Shown here: positions 1 to 6,677 of the stretch, piece by piece | How positions within the stretch are numbered: the stretch's first letter is position 1 | Layout of the letters: every line of letters begins with the position of its first letter | From: Myxococcales bacterium | Lineage (GTDB): Bacteria > Myxococcota > Polyangia > Polyangiales > Polyangiaceae | Length of the DNA stretch: 11,927 nt | NCBI GenBank assembly: GCA_020430865.1 | Contig: JAGQIY010001115.1 | Coordinates: 1-11,927, forward strand | Reading direction: 5' to 3' | The notes under the pieces: model-generated | What the model saw: only the letters and a program-made list of their open reading frames with translations | What the model was told of the DNA's origin: nothing | Databases searched by the model: none | Translations under genes and position numbers: made by a program

Positions 1-1
1 C

Positions 2-460
2 CTGAGCCTCCGCGTACCCGCGGGAGCAGACGACATCGAGCTAGCCCGGCCCAGGCCCGTGGTGAACGCGGCGACGCTCGCGCTGTGCGGCTCGGGCGTC
101 CTCAGCGCGCTGTTGGTCGCGCAGATGTTGCTCAACTTTCGCATCCGCGGGATCCCAGCGACGATCCTCTACAGCCTGCTTCTGCTGGGCGTCGCAAACT
201 TCATCGTGGGACTCCAGCTGCGACGTCTGGTCCGCTGGGCTGCCACGGCTGCGCCCGCCGCCTCCACGCTGACCGCGCTGGTTTCCGTCGCTTGGGGGCT
301 GACGTCATTGATGGGCTTGGTGTTCAGCCTGCTTGCGCCCCTCAGCAGCTTGGCGTGCTCCGTCGCTTGTCTGCTCAGCTTTCTCGCTCGCAAGGACGCG
401 CTGATCGGAGCCAGCGCGCGCGAGCGTCTGCGTAGCGGAGGCTTCGATCTTGGCACCTGA
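2..460 (+). CDS. Small multi-pass membrane protein (5' end probably outside the window)
   Basis: The frame is open from base 2 to the TGA at 458-460. The first internal start is a GTG at 59, which would give 133 residues, but it has only a weak AGG upstream. The codons before it are G/C-rich at third positions like the rest, so the gene probably begins left of the window. Counted from the GTG, hydrophobic stretches lie at about residues 5-26, 33-53 and 72-108; the last is long enough for two helices, so three to four membrane segments are likely. The C-terminus is short and basic (SARERLRSGG) and presumably cytoplasmic. I recognise no family motif, and function is unknown. The last 11 bases overlap the start of the patatin-like gene, which suggests co-transcription and a membrane or lipid context. 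If the real start is 59, the protein is complete. Confidence 0.6.
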   Translation: MSLRVPAGADDIELARPRPVVNAATLALCGSGVLSALLVAQMLLNFRIRGIPATILYSLLLLGVANFIVGLQLRRLVRWAATAAPAASTLTALVSVAWGLTSLMGLVFSLLAPLSSLACSVACLLSFLARKDALIGASARERLRSGGFDLGT

Positions 461-1217
461 GCGCCTGGGAGACTGGCTACGACGCGAGCCCTTCGCACTC
501 ACGATGTCGTCGGGCTTCTTCGGATTCTTCGCCCACGCGGGAGTGCTGCGAGCGCTGGAGCGGGCGGAGCTAGCTCCTAGCGCCGTGAGCGGCTCGAGCG
601 CCGGCGCGCTGGTCACGGGCCTGTGGGCCGCGGGCCTCGGCGCGGAAGCCATCGAGGAAGAGCTGATGCGCCTCGAGCGCGATCACTTCTGGGATCCCAG
701 CCCGGGCCTCGGTCTGCTGCGCGGCAAGCGCTTCGGGGAGAAGCTCGAAGAGCTGCTGCCCGTGACGCGTTTCGAGGAGTGTCGAGTGCCGGCCGCGATC
801 AGCGTGTTCGACGTCCTCTCCCGGCAGACCCGGGTGATGCGCGAAGGTGCCCTCGCGCCAGCGATCCGCGCGTCCTGCACCCTGCCGGTCCTCTTCCAGC
901 CGATGTGGCATCGCGGCCGGCCGTTGCTCGACGGCGGCATCCTCGATCGTCCAGGGCTCGCTGGAATGGAACACCAGCGGCTGCTCTATCACCATCTGGC
1001 GTCGAAATCGCCCTGGAGGCGCCACGGAAGCGAGGCGCTCCAGGTGCCCCAGCGAGACGGCTTGTGTGCGCTGGTGATCGAGGACCTGCAGCGCGTCAAC
1101 CCGTTCCAACTCGAGCGCGGGCGCCGGGCCTTTCGCCAGGCCGAGGACGCGACTAGCCGGGCGCTGGAACGCCCCGTGAGCGCTGGCGGGGTGCGCATAA
1201 CCGCCTCCGCACGGTAA
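450..1217 (+). CDS. Patatin-like phospholipase / lipid acyl hydrolase
   Basis: This 255-residue protein resembles the patatin family of Ser-Asp dyad hydrolases, which release fatty acids from phospholipids or other acyl esters. The nucleophile elbow G-S-S-A-G is at residues 48-52 (Ser50 catalytic). The dyad Asp is Asp161 in DGG, followed by a gap typical of the family. The oxyanion loop near the N-terminus reads SSGFFGFFAHAG rather than the usual glycine run GGGxxG, so it is divergent. There is no signal peptide, so the protein is probably cytoplasmic or membrane-associated. The TTG start at 450 is preceded by CGGAG at 436-440, nine bases away, and overlaps the upstream membrane-protein gene by 11 bases. 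An ATG at residue 19 (base 504) is a possible alternative, but it would leave almost nothing before the oxyanion loop. Substrate is unknown. Confidence 0.85.
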   Translation: MAPERLGDWLRREPFALTMSSGFFGFFAHAGVLRALERAELAPSAVSGSSAGALVTGLWAAGLGAEAIEEELMRLERDHFWDPSPGLGLLRGKRFGEKLEELLPVTRFEECRVPAAISVFDVLSRQTRVMREGALAPAIRASCTLPVLFQPMWHRGRPLLDGGILDRPGLAGMEHQRLLYHHLASKSPWRRHGSEALQVPQRDGLCALVIEDLQRVNPFQLERGRRAFRQAEDATSRALERPVSAGGVRITASAR

Positions 1218-1221
1218 TCGC

Positions 1222-2892
1222 CTACGGGGCCGCGCTGGCAGTCCGTGTGGTGGGGTCGGAGACGGTGAGCTTCGCCAGCACCTCGGGCCTCAGGCGCAGG
1301 CGAAAATACAGAGATCGGCGTGGAGCCTCGGCCATGATGCCCTCGAAGGTGCGGCGACGCGGGCGACTCATCTGATCCGCGAGCCCGTAGGGGAAGCCGC
1401 TCAGAGGATCCGTGCGCTCCAGCAAGATCGCGTGCTGGTGCACGCGCCCATCAGCTTTCACTCCCCGAATCGCGAGGATGTCTCCGGGCGCGAAATCGTC
1501 GGCGTGCGCCTCCAAGTAGCCGAAGAACTCCTGTCGCTTTGCAAAGGGGACGCGCTCCTCGTCCTTGAAGCGCACGCCGTCGAAGAGCTCCGGGTGTGCG
1601 AAGCCGAAGTCCTCCAGCGCGAGGACGCCCCGTCGGTTCTTGATGCCGTACTGATTGAAATCGAGGCCGCCTGCCTTGCGCTCCCGTGTGGAGCCGCGCG
1701 GGGAGAACCAGGTACCCGACGCGCGCTCGAAGCTCTCGAGCACGAAGTCGACGCAGACCTGCGGAGGAGTCGGAGTTCCGTCGGGGTCGAACACCGGATA
1801 GCTCGCTTCATCCACACGGAAATAGGACTGACCGAAGCGATACGCCGAGTACCAGACCGGGCGCAGCTCGCCGTCTCGATCCGGTCCCTCTACACCACGC
1901 GGACGATCGAAGCGCAGCCCGTCACTCAGCATGGCATCCACGGCTTCTCTCAGGTGGGTCAGCGCGCTTCGGCGCCAGGCACCGCGCTCGCGCAGGCGCG
2001 CCGCCTCCTCTCGTCGCTCCGGGTCTTCGTCCAGACAGCGCACGCTCACGCGGCCCGCGGTGTCGTGATCCAGCACGGCCTCGAACCACTCCCCTGCGAC
2101 GCGCAGCCTGGCCAGCGTCCCATCTGCCGTCAGGCGCTCGAGCTTCACCCGGTCGGCTCCGTACTCGTCGCCGAGCGGCTTGAAGTCCAGGACGAGGGAC
2201 GCCGGAGGCTCGTTCACCCCCACCCAGTCCCCGAACAGCAGCTCGGCGCGCTGCCCATCAAGCGTCCCCGATCGATACTCGTAGTGACGAGCGCGCCCGC
2301 TCCCCTTGCTCTCGACGATGTAGCGCTCGGCGCCGCGACGCAGGATCAGGCTCTCCTCGTCGAACAGCGACTCCAGCTTGAGCTCGTAGGTCAGCGCCAG
2401 CGCCACCAGCGGACTGGCGCTGTACAAGTACCCCTCACGCAAGAGCAACCTGCGCAGCCCTTTTTTCTCTTGTGGAAATGCTCGCAGCAGGCTCGAGATG
2501 CGACGTCGAGTCCAGACCTTCGGGTCGTCAGGCTCGGCCTCCCCGGCCTTGCCGAGCGCCTTGCGCAGCGACTCCGGCAAGTCGCCGAGCGGCGCGCGCT
2601 GGGGTTGTCTGAGCCAAACGCCTGGCTCGCCTCGGGCGCGGCCCAGGACTTGGCTCCGCAGCTCATGGTTCAACGGCGAGCCACTCGCGACGCTCGTGTC
2701 CAGCAGGCTTGCCTTGCGCTGCTGGCAAGCCACTCGCGGAGCGTCGAGCACGGCCTCTTCGCTTGGGGCAGGCGTCGCGCCGCGAACCGGGGCGGGGGCC
2801 TCCGTGCGACCACAGCCGAGCAGGCCGAGCAGCAGCGCCGGCAGCGCACGAGCCAGTGCTCCTCCCCCCCAACAGGCCGTCACGCCGCGCAT
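1222..2892 (-). CDS. Large lipoprotein with an NlpC/P60-like cysteine-hydrolase C-terminal region
   Basis: This 556-residue protein begins with a lipoprotein signal: a hydrophobic stretch at about residues 12-26 ending in the lipobox LLGC (Cys27), then a Pro/Ala-rich linker. Residues 55-310 show no motif I recognise and may form a substrate-binding or scaffold region. The C-terminal part (about 345-535) has features of papain-like NlpC/P60 or related DUF hydrolases. These are a CVDFV helix start (Cys380), a GDILAIRG strand (470-477) and a VHQHAILLE strand (His485/His487), with D506-Q507 downstream as possible third polar residues. Such domains cleave peptidoglycan stem peptides or other amides; here this is inferred from motif spacing only. 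ATG at 2892 has GGGAGA immediately upstream (tight spacing). It lies 123 bases after luxC on the same strand, so co-transcription is possible but unproven. Its stop is 4 bases from the stop of the converging patatin-like gene. Confidence 0.75.
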   Translation of the reverse strand: MRGVTACWGGGALARALPALLLGLLGCGRTEAPAPVRGATPAPSEEAVLDAPRVACQQRKASLLDTSVASGSPLNHELRSQVLGRARGEPGVWLRQPQRAPLGDLPESLRKALGKAGEAEPDDPKVWTRRRISSLLRAFPQEKKGLRRLLLREGYLYSASPLVALALTYELKLESLFDEESLILRRGAERYIVESKGSGRARHYEYRSGTLDGQRAELLFGDWVGVNEPPASLVLDFKPLGDEYGADRVKLERLTADGTLARLRVAGEWFEAVLDHDTAGRVSVRCLDEDPERREEAARLRERGAWRRSALTHLREAVDAMLSDGLRFDRPRGVEGPDRDGELRPVWYSAYRFGQSYFRVDEASYPVFDPDGTPTPPQVCVDFVLESFERASGTWFSPRGSTRERKAGGLDFNQYGIKNRRGVLALEDFGFAHPELFDGVRFKDEERVPFAKRQEFFGYLEAHADDFAPGDILAIRGVKADGRVHQHAILLERTDPLSGFPYGLADQMSRPRRRTFEGIMAEAPRRSLYFRLRLRPEVLAKLTVSDPTTRTASAAP

Positions 2893-3011
2893 TCTCCCAT
2901 GACAACGCCCGGCAGTCAGGCGGCGTTCCGCGGCCAGGCGCTCCCGGTGAACCTTGCGGGGAGTCGAGAACGCCCCGCCAAGTCAACAACCACGTTCCCG
3001 CGCAAGCTCAG

Positions 3012-3025
3012 CCCGCTAGAGCGGG
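3012..3025. terminator. Short hairpin over the luxC stop codon, weak terminator candidate
   Basis: CCCGCT (3012-3017) and AGCGGG (3020-3025) form a 6-base inverted repeat, or 5 bases with a 4-base loop, that includes the luxC TAG. No T-tract follows on the minus strand, so termination is doubtful. The remaining 2893-3011 stretch shows no gene. Confidence 0.2.
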
Positions 3026-4077
3026 ACACCATCACGCGCTGGTCGACGATCGACGGGACCGTCGAAGCGCGGGCGCTGCATCTGACCGAGCCCGCTGACG
3101 CGCGCCTTCGGAAGCACCTGCACCAGACGCCGCTGGAGCTCCTCGGAGACGTCGACACCGAGCGCTGCAACGTCTTTCTCCAGCCCCCGCAAGAGCTCCG
3201 GCGCGTTCGCGGTGTGCACGACGTGCATGTGTCGACCGACCGGCGCGAGCATCAGGCGCTCGCCGCGTGTGTCCAGCCCAACACAACCCTTGCCGGCGAA
3301 GTGGAGCTCTCCGGCGTAGGCCATGGTGTCGCGATAGACCGTCACGTCGGCGGCCTCCGTCGCGCTGAGCGCGCCTCGGGGGATACGCGCCTCGAAGGCG
3401 GAGAGCTCCCGTGCCAGGCGCCGGGCGAGCTCGCTCGCGAGCTCCACAGGGCCCTGCACCACGAGCAATCGAGGGCTGAGGCAGCCACGCTGATCGAACA
3501 CCCCCACGTCGCGCGCCAGAGCTTCCGCGGCGGCCTGGGGGGAGAGACGCGCCGCATCTACCTGGTACACGGCGACACCGAATCCGGATCCGTGCGGATG
3601 TAAAACGACCCCCGCAGGCAGCTCACCCCGCAGGCTCTTCAGGGTGTCGTCGCTCCCGTATGCCCAGAGGTGGTCGCCTGGCAAGGGAACGAGCTCATCG
3701 ACGACGCGAAACGCGCCCTTGCTCGCCTCTTCGAGCAGGCGCACGACCAGAGGCTCGCGCCGAGAGGATCTGACGAAGACCTTCGGAGACGCCGCCAGGC
3801 CCAGGGCCACCGCGCGCAGACCAGCCACGAAGACGTTGGCGCTCAGCAGCACGTGAGCCCTGTCGATCTGAGGCACCGACTGACAGAGCTCGAGCACCTC
3901 CGCGCTGCTGGCGTTCACCTCGAAGCTGTGTTGCAGCGCGTACTCGACCCCCTCCGCGCTCAGGCCGGTGAGCGCCGGCAGCTCGCGACGCAGGCGCTCA
4001 CCGAGTGGGTGCCGTGGATCCGCGAGCTTCTTCGCGGCGATCAAGAGCTGACGCACGCGCGTCTCCGGGCGGCTCAC
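3016..4077 (-). CDS. luxC: LuxC-like acyl-CoA reductase / fatty acid reductase (compact form)
   Basis: Acyl-CoA reductases of the LuxC family (aldehyde-dehydrogenase fold) accept an acyl group from LuxE onto a cysteine and reduce it with NADPH to an aldehyde. The candidate catalytic Cys is Cys199 in DQRGCLSPR. The SANVFVAGLRAVALGL segment (79-94) followed by KVFVRSSRREP matches the family's cofactor-binding region, and the C-terminal GQMQRPRFDGPVD (331-343) is also family-like. I chose GTG at 4077: it forms a GTGA overlap with the luxE stop and has a strong GGGAGGGAG ribosome site at 4082-4090. A longer frame from ATG 4128 would add 17 residues inside luxE. At 353 residues it is clearly shorter than luminous-bacterial LuxC (about 480), lacking roughly 85 residues before the active Cys. 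It is the last gene of the aminotransferase-luxE-luxC run. Confidence 0.85.
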   Translation of the reverse strand: MSRPETRVRQLLIAAKKLADPRHPLGERLRRELPALTGLSAEGVEYALQHSFEVNASSAEVLELCQSVPQIDRAHVLLSANVFVAGLRAVALGLAASPKVFVRSSRREPLVVRLLEEASKGAFRVVDELVPLPGDHLWAYGSDDTLKSLRGELPAGVVLHPHGSGFGVAVYQVDAARLSPQAAAEALARDVGVFDQRGCLSPRLLVVQGPVELASELARRLARELSAFEARIPRGALSATEAADVTVYRDTMAYAGELHFAGKGCVGLDTRGERLMLAPVGRHMHVVHTANAPELLRGLEKDVAALGVDVSEELQRRLVQVLPKARVSGLGQMQRPRFDGPVDRRPARDGVPL

Positions 4078-5312
4078 GCAACTCCCTCCCGAGCGCCCAC
4101 GATCCACGACTCGAAGGACAGCGAGCAACCGCGCACTGGACTGCCCTTGCGGCGCCCGAGCAGTTCTACGCCGCTCTCCAGGCTACGGCCTGGCTCCTCG
4201 TCCCCCGGCTCGATCTGACCGATCGCCACCCTGCGAACCAGGTCTTGAGTGAGGATGGCCACCGCGGAGTCCACGTTGCCCAGGTCGACAATCTTCGCCA
4301 ACCCCACCTCCCCGAAGCGTACCGGCTTGAGGCTGACCGGATCGACGGGGATCACCCGTAGCCATGGCGGCTCCAGATACACGCCCTTCGGCGCCGAGAG
4401 GTCGCCGCCGGGCAGGGTCGCCTCGTAGAGCTGGCTCGTCAGCTCGGTCATTCCGTATTCACCCATCACTTGCACCTCGGGGATACGGAACACACGCGCG
4501 ATCTCACACCGCAGCTCCTCGGGCTTCACCTCACGGCTCCTGCCCTTGAAGCCGCCGGTATACATCACGATGGTGCGCTTCGGCGCGGGCACCAGAGCGC
4601 CGGCCAAACCGTCCAGCATGGCCACCAGCGCGAACGACGTCGCCAGCACGAGCAGCGGCTCCTGGCGTTCCAGAGCCACCAGCGCCGCGCGCCGCAGCCC
4701 CTCGAGGTCGATTCCCCCGGAGCCTCCCAACCAGCGACCGCTCGATTCTGGATCGTAGACCGCGCCTCGAGGCGCGACGCTCAATGCGCGGCCGTCCCAG
4801 CGGTTCATGAACAAGCTCAGCATGTGGCCCAGAGACGAGTGCGGAGCTTGACTCGGAGGCGGGGCGAGCGCCACGACCACCCGCTGGCCGCCGAACACCG
4901 AGGTCAGCGCGCGTCGACCGAACGCCAAAGACAGCTCTTCGTAGGTTTTTAGCGTACGGAAATGATGCTTTCCGCTCAGGGCAGCGGTGGTGCCACTGGT
5001 GTGAAAGCTGGCGACGTCGTGCTCCCCGGAGTGCGCTGCCACTCGGGTCAGCCGGAAGACGTCCGTTGGCACGGCGACGATGCTGTCGAAGCGCTCGAGC
5101 AACACGCCCCGTGACTCGACCAGCCGCGCGTAGCCGGGGATGCGTCTCGCCTGGTACTGCGCGATCTCCAGCGCCAGGTCCTCGAAGCGTTCGTCGCCCT
5201 GCGTCCCGCCGAGACTCGCCCGGGCGAAGCCACGTACGCGCTCGTGCAGCGCCTCCGACTCACTCAAGAGGTCGTCCGGCTCTCGCGCCGTTCTCGCTTC
5301 GTCGGGGCTCAC
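4074..5312 (-). CDS. luxE: LuxE-like acyl-protein synthetase
   Basis: LuxE enzymes activate a free fatty or other carboxylic acid with ATP to an acyl-AMP, move the acyl group onto their own C-terminal Cys and pass it to LuxC. This 412-residue protein shows the adenylate-forming signature FHTSGTTA (103-110), the TGGFKGRSREV segment (252-262) and the adenylate-binding GEYGMTELTSQ (284-294). Its C-terminal GRRKGSPVRGCSLSF places Cys396 sixteen residues from the end, matching the position of the acylated Cys near the C-terminus of known LuxE. The open frame runs on to 5750, but that extension lies wholly inside the aminotransferase gene in another frame. The GTG at 5312 overlaps the aminotransferase stop as GTGA and leaves a family-sized protein. 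It is followed by luxC with a second GTGA overlap. The acyl substrate is not visible from sequence. Confidence 0.88.
   Translation of the reverse strand: MSPDEARTAREPDDLLSESEALHERVRGFARASLGGTQGDERFEDLALEIAQYQARRIPGYARLVESRGVLLERFDSIVAVPTDVFRLTRVAAHSGEHDVASFHTSGTTAALSGKHHFRTLKTYEELSLAFGRRALTSVFGGQRVVVALAPPPSQAPHSSLGHMLSLFMNRWDGRALSVAPRGAVYDPESSGRWLGGSGGIDLEGLRRAALVALERQEPLLVLATSFALVAMLDGLAGALVPAPKRTIVMYTGGFKGRSREVKPEELRCEIARVFRIPEVQVMGEYGMTELTSQLYEATLPGGDLSAPKGVYLEPPWLRVIPVDPVSLKPVRFGEVGLAKIVDLGNVDSAVAILTQDLVRRVAIGQIEPGDEEPGRSLESGVELLGRRKGSPVRGCSLSFESWIVGAREGVA
4082..4090 (-). promoter_or_regulatory. Strong ribosome binding site of luxC
   Basis: The minus strand reads GGGAGGGAG ending four bases before GTG 4077. 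It lies inside the end of luxE and decides the luxC start in favour of the GTG over the upstream ATG at 4128. Together with the GTGA overlap it suggests efficient, coupled translation of luxC. Confidence 0.75.
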
Positions 5313-6670
5313 GGGCCGCAAGCTTGGAGCGCGAGAGGCAACTCCGCAACGAATGCTTCCAGCTGGTTCTCCCCGATCACCAAGCTCGGCGTGAGCACCA
5401 TCACGTCCCGCGTGCCTCCACCAGTCGATACGATGTAGCCCGCCTCGAGCAGCGCGCGCATCAGCCGGACGGCAGCGCCCCCATTTCCGCGCTGGGGCAG
5501 CTCGACGCCCCACATCAAGCCCTGACCGCGCACGGTGCAGTCGGGAGCCGCGCCCTCCACGGCGGCGCGGAGCCGCGCACCGAACGCCTGCCCAACCTCG
5601 TGGGCACGTTCGACGAGGCGGTCCCGGCGCAGCACGTCCAGCGTGGCGATAGCCGTCGCGCAGGCGAGGGGCGCACCGGCGAAGGTGGCGGTGTGCACCA
5701 CCTCGTGCTCCCGCCGCCACGCAGCCATGGTCTCGACGCTCCCGATGCAAGCGCTGATCGGGAGTCCTCCGCCGAGCCCCTTACCCAGACAGATCAGGTC
5801 CGGTGTGACGCCCCGAGCCACGCTGACCAGCATGTCCCCCGCGCGGCCGAGCGCGGTCCAGATCTCGTCGGCGATCAGCAGCGCACCATGTTGCTGGGTC
5901 AGCTCCTTCAGTTCCTCGAGGAATCCTTGCGGAGGGACGATGACACCACCGCGCCCCAGGATTGGCTCCACGAGCACTGCGCCGACATCGCCCCGCACCA
6001 GCTCGAAGCGCACGCGCTCCAGCGCCAGGTCGAGCAGGCCGACGCTGGCGGGATAGGGCACGAAACGCACGGCGGGGTTCAGCTGCTCCGCGAAGGGTTG
6101 CCGGTAGCTCTCGCGCAGACTGGTGGCAGCCAGCGGGCCATACGAGAGACCGTGGTAGCTGCCCTCGAAGGCGACCACACCGGACTTGCCCGTAGCAAGG
6201 ACCGCCGTCTTGAGCGCGGCGCTGACCGCATCGGCTCCGCTCTGCCCCAAGATGACCTGAGCCCGCTCGGGGTAGAGTCGAGCGAGCCGCTCGCAGAGCG
6301 CGATGCGTGGCTCCGAGGTGTAGACGTCGCCCAGGGCCTGCATCAGGCGCTCGGCCTGCAGCTCCAGCACCTTGAGGATGCGGGGGTGGGCGTGCCCCAG
6401 GAGCAGCGCTCCGAATCCCGCAGCGAGGTCCACGTAGCGGTTGCCGTCCACATCCAGCACGTTGGACCCCTTGGCCGTGGAGTACACGATGCCTGCCGGC
6501 TTTTCTTTTCCACGCGGAGACAAGCTCTGCCTGGGCCCCATGGGTGCGACGTTCACCGAGTTGCGAAGGAGCCAGGTGCGCGACTGAGGGCCCGGCGGAC
6601 GCGCCTGAATCGCAGGCAGATCGCAGCCGGGGATCTCCTCCGGCGGGAGCGGGATTTCACTGAAGCCCAT
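5309..6670 (-). CDS. Class III PLP-dependent aminotransferase (omega-transaminase / GSA-aminotransferase type)
   Basis: This 453-residue enzyme is a fold-type I, class III aminotransferase of the group that includes omega-transaminases, glutamate-1-semialdehyde aminomutase and acetylornithine aminotransferase. Visible landmarks are GQSGADAV (142-149, PLP phosphate binding), GSYHG (170-174), ADEI (267-270, Asp268 to the pyridine nitrogen), the PLP lysine Lys297 in CLGKGLGGG and HTATFAGAP (326-334). Class III enzymes commonly transfer amino groups to or from terminal aldehydes. Coupled to luxE and luxC by GTGA overlap, it probably aminates the aldehyde they make. The MxcL aminotransferase of myxobacterial myxochelin synthesis, which aminates an aldehyde made by thioester reduction, is a precedent for the chemistry. 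ATG at 6670 has GAGG at 6674-6677, which overlaps the stop of the upstream FHA-GGDEF gene. The exact substrate is unknown; a haem-pathway GSA role is less likely in this context. Confidence 0.88.
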   Translation of the reverse strand: MGFSEIPLPPEEIPGCDLPAIQARPPGPQSRTWLLRNSVNVAPMGPRQSLSPRGKEKPAGIVYSTAKGSNVLDVDGNRYVDLAAGFGALLLGHAHPRILKVLELQAERLMQALGDVYTSEPRIALCERLARLYPERAQVILGQSGADAVSAALKTAVLATGKSGVVAFEGSYHGLSYGPLAATSLRESYRQPFAEQLNPAVRFVPYPASVGLLDLALERVRFELVRGDVGAVLVEPILGRGGVIVPPQGFLEELKELTQQHGALLIADEIWTALGRAGDMLVSVARGVTPDLICLGKGLGGGLPISACIGSVETMAAWRREHEVVHTATFAGAPLACATAIATLDVLRRDRLVERAHEVGQAFGARLRAAVEGAAPDCTVRGQGLMWGVELPQRGNGGAAVRLMRALLEAGYIVSTGGGTRDVMVLTPSLVIGENQLEAFVAELPLALQACGP

Positions 6671-6673
6671 ACA

Positions 6674-6677
6674 CCTC
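6674..6677 (-). promoter_or_regulatory. Ribosome binding site of the aminotransferase, overlapping the FHA-GGDEF stop
   Basis: The minus strand reads TGAGGTGTATG: the TGA ends the FHA-GGDEF gene, GAGG overlaps that stop and ATG at 6670 starts the aminotransferase. Spacing is short (3 bases) but usable, and it links the two genes translationally. Confidence 0.6.

Noticed and set aside
1432..3603. Very long + strand open frame (723 codons) running antisense across the lipoprotein and luxC genes
   Set aside because: It spans two real minus-strand genes and the gap between them. Its product has no domain motifs and an odd composition. Long antisense frames are common in DNA this GC-rich.
4078..4128. 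Upstream ATG start for luxC adding 17 residues
   Set aside because: The GTG at 4077 has a strong ribosome site and a GTGA overlap identical in form to the preceding junction.
5313..5750. N-terminal extension of the luxE frame
   Set aside because: It lies wholly inside the aminotransferase gene in another frame, is Arg/Gly/Ala-rich and low complexity, and would make LuxE about 150 residues too long. The GTGA overlap at 5312 is a better start.
3016..6670. Bioluminescence (lux) operon
   Set aside because: No luxA, luxB or luxD is present; the pair sits with an aminotransferase instead, so luminescence is not supported.
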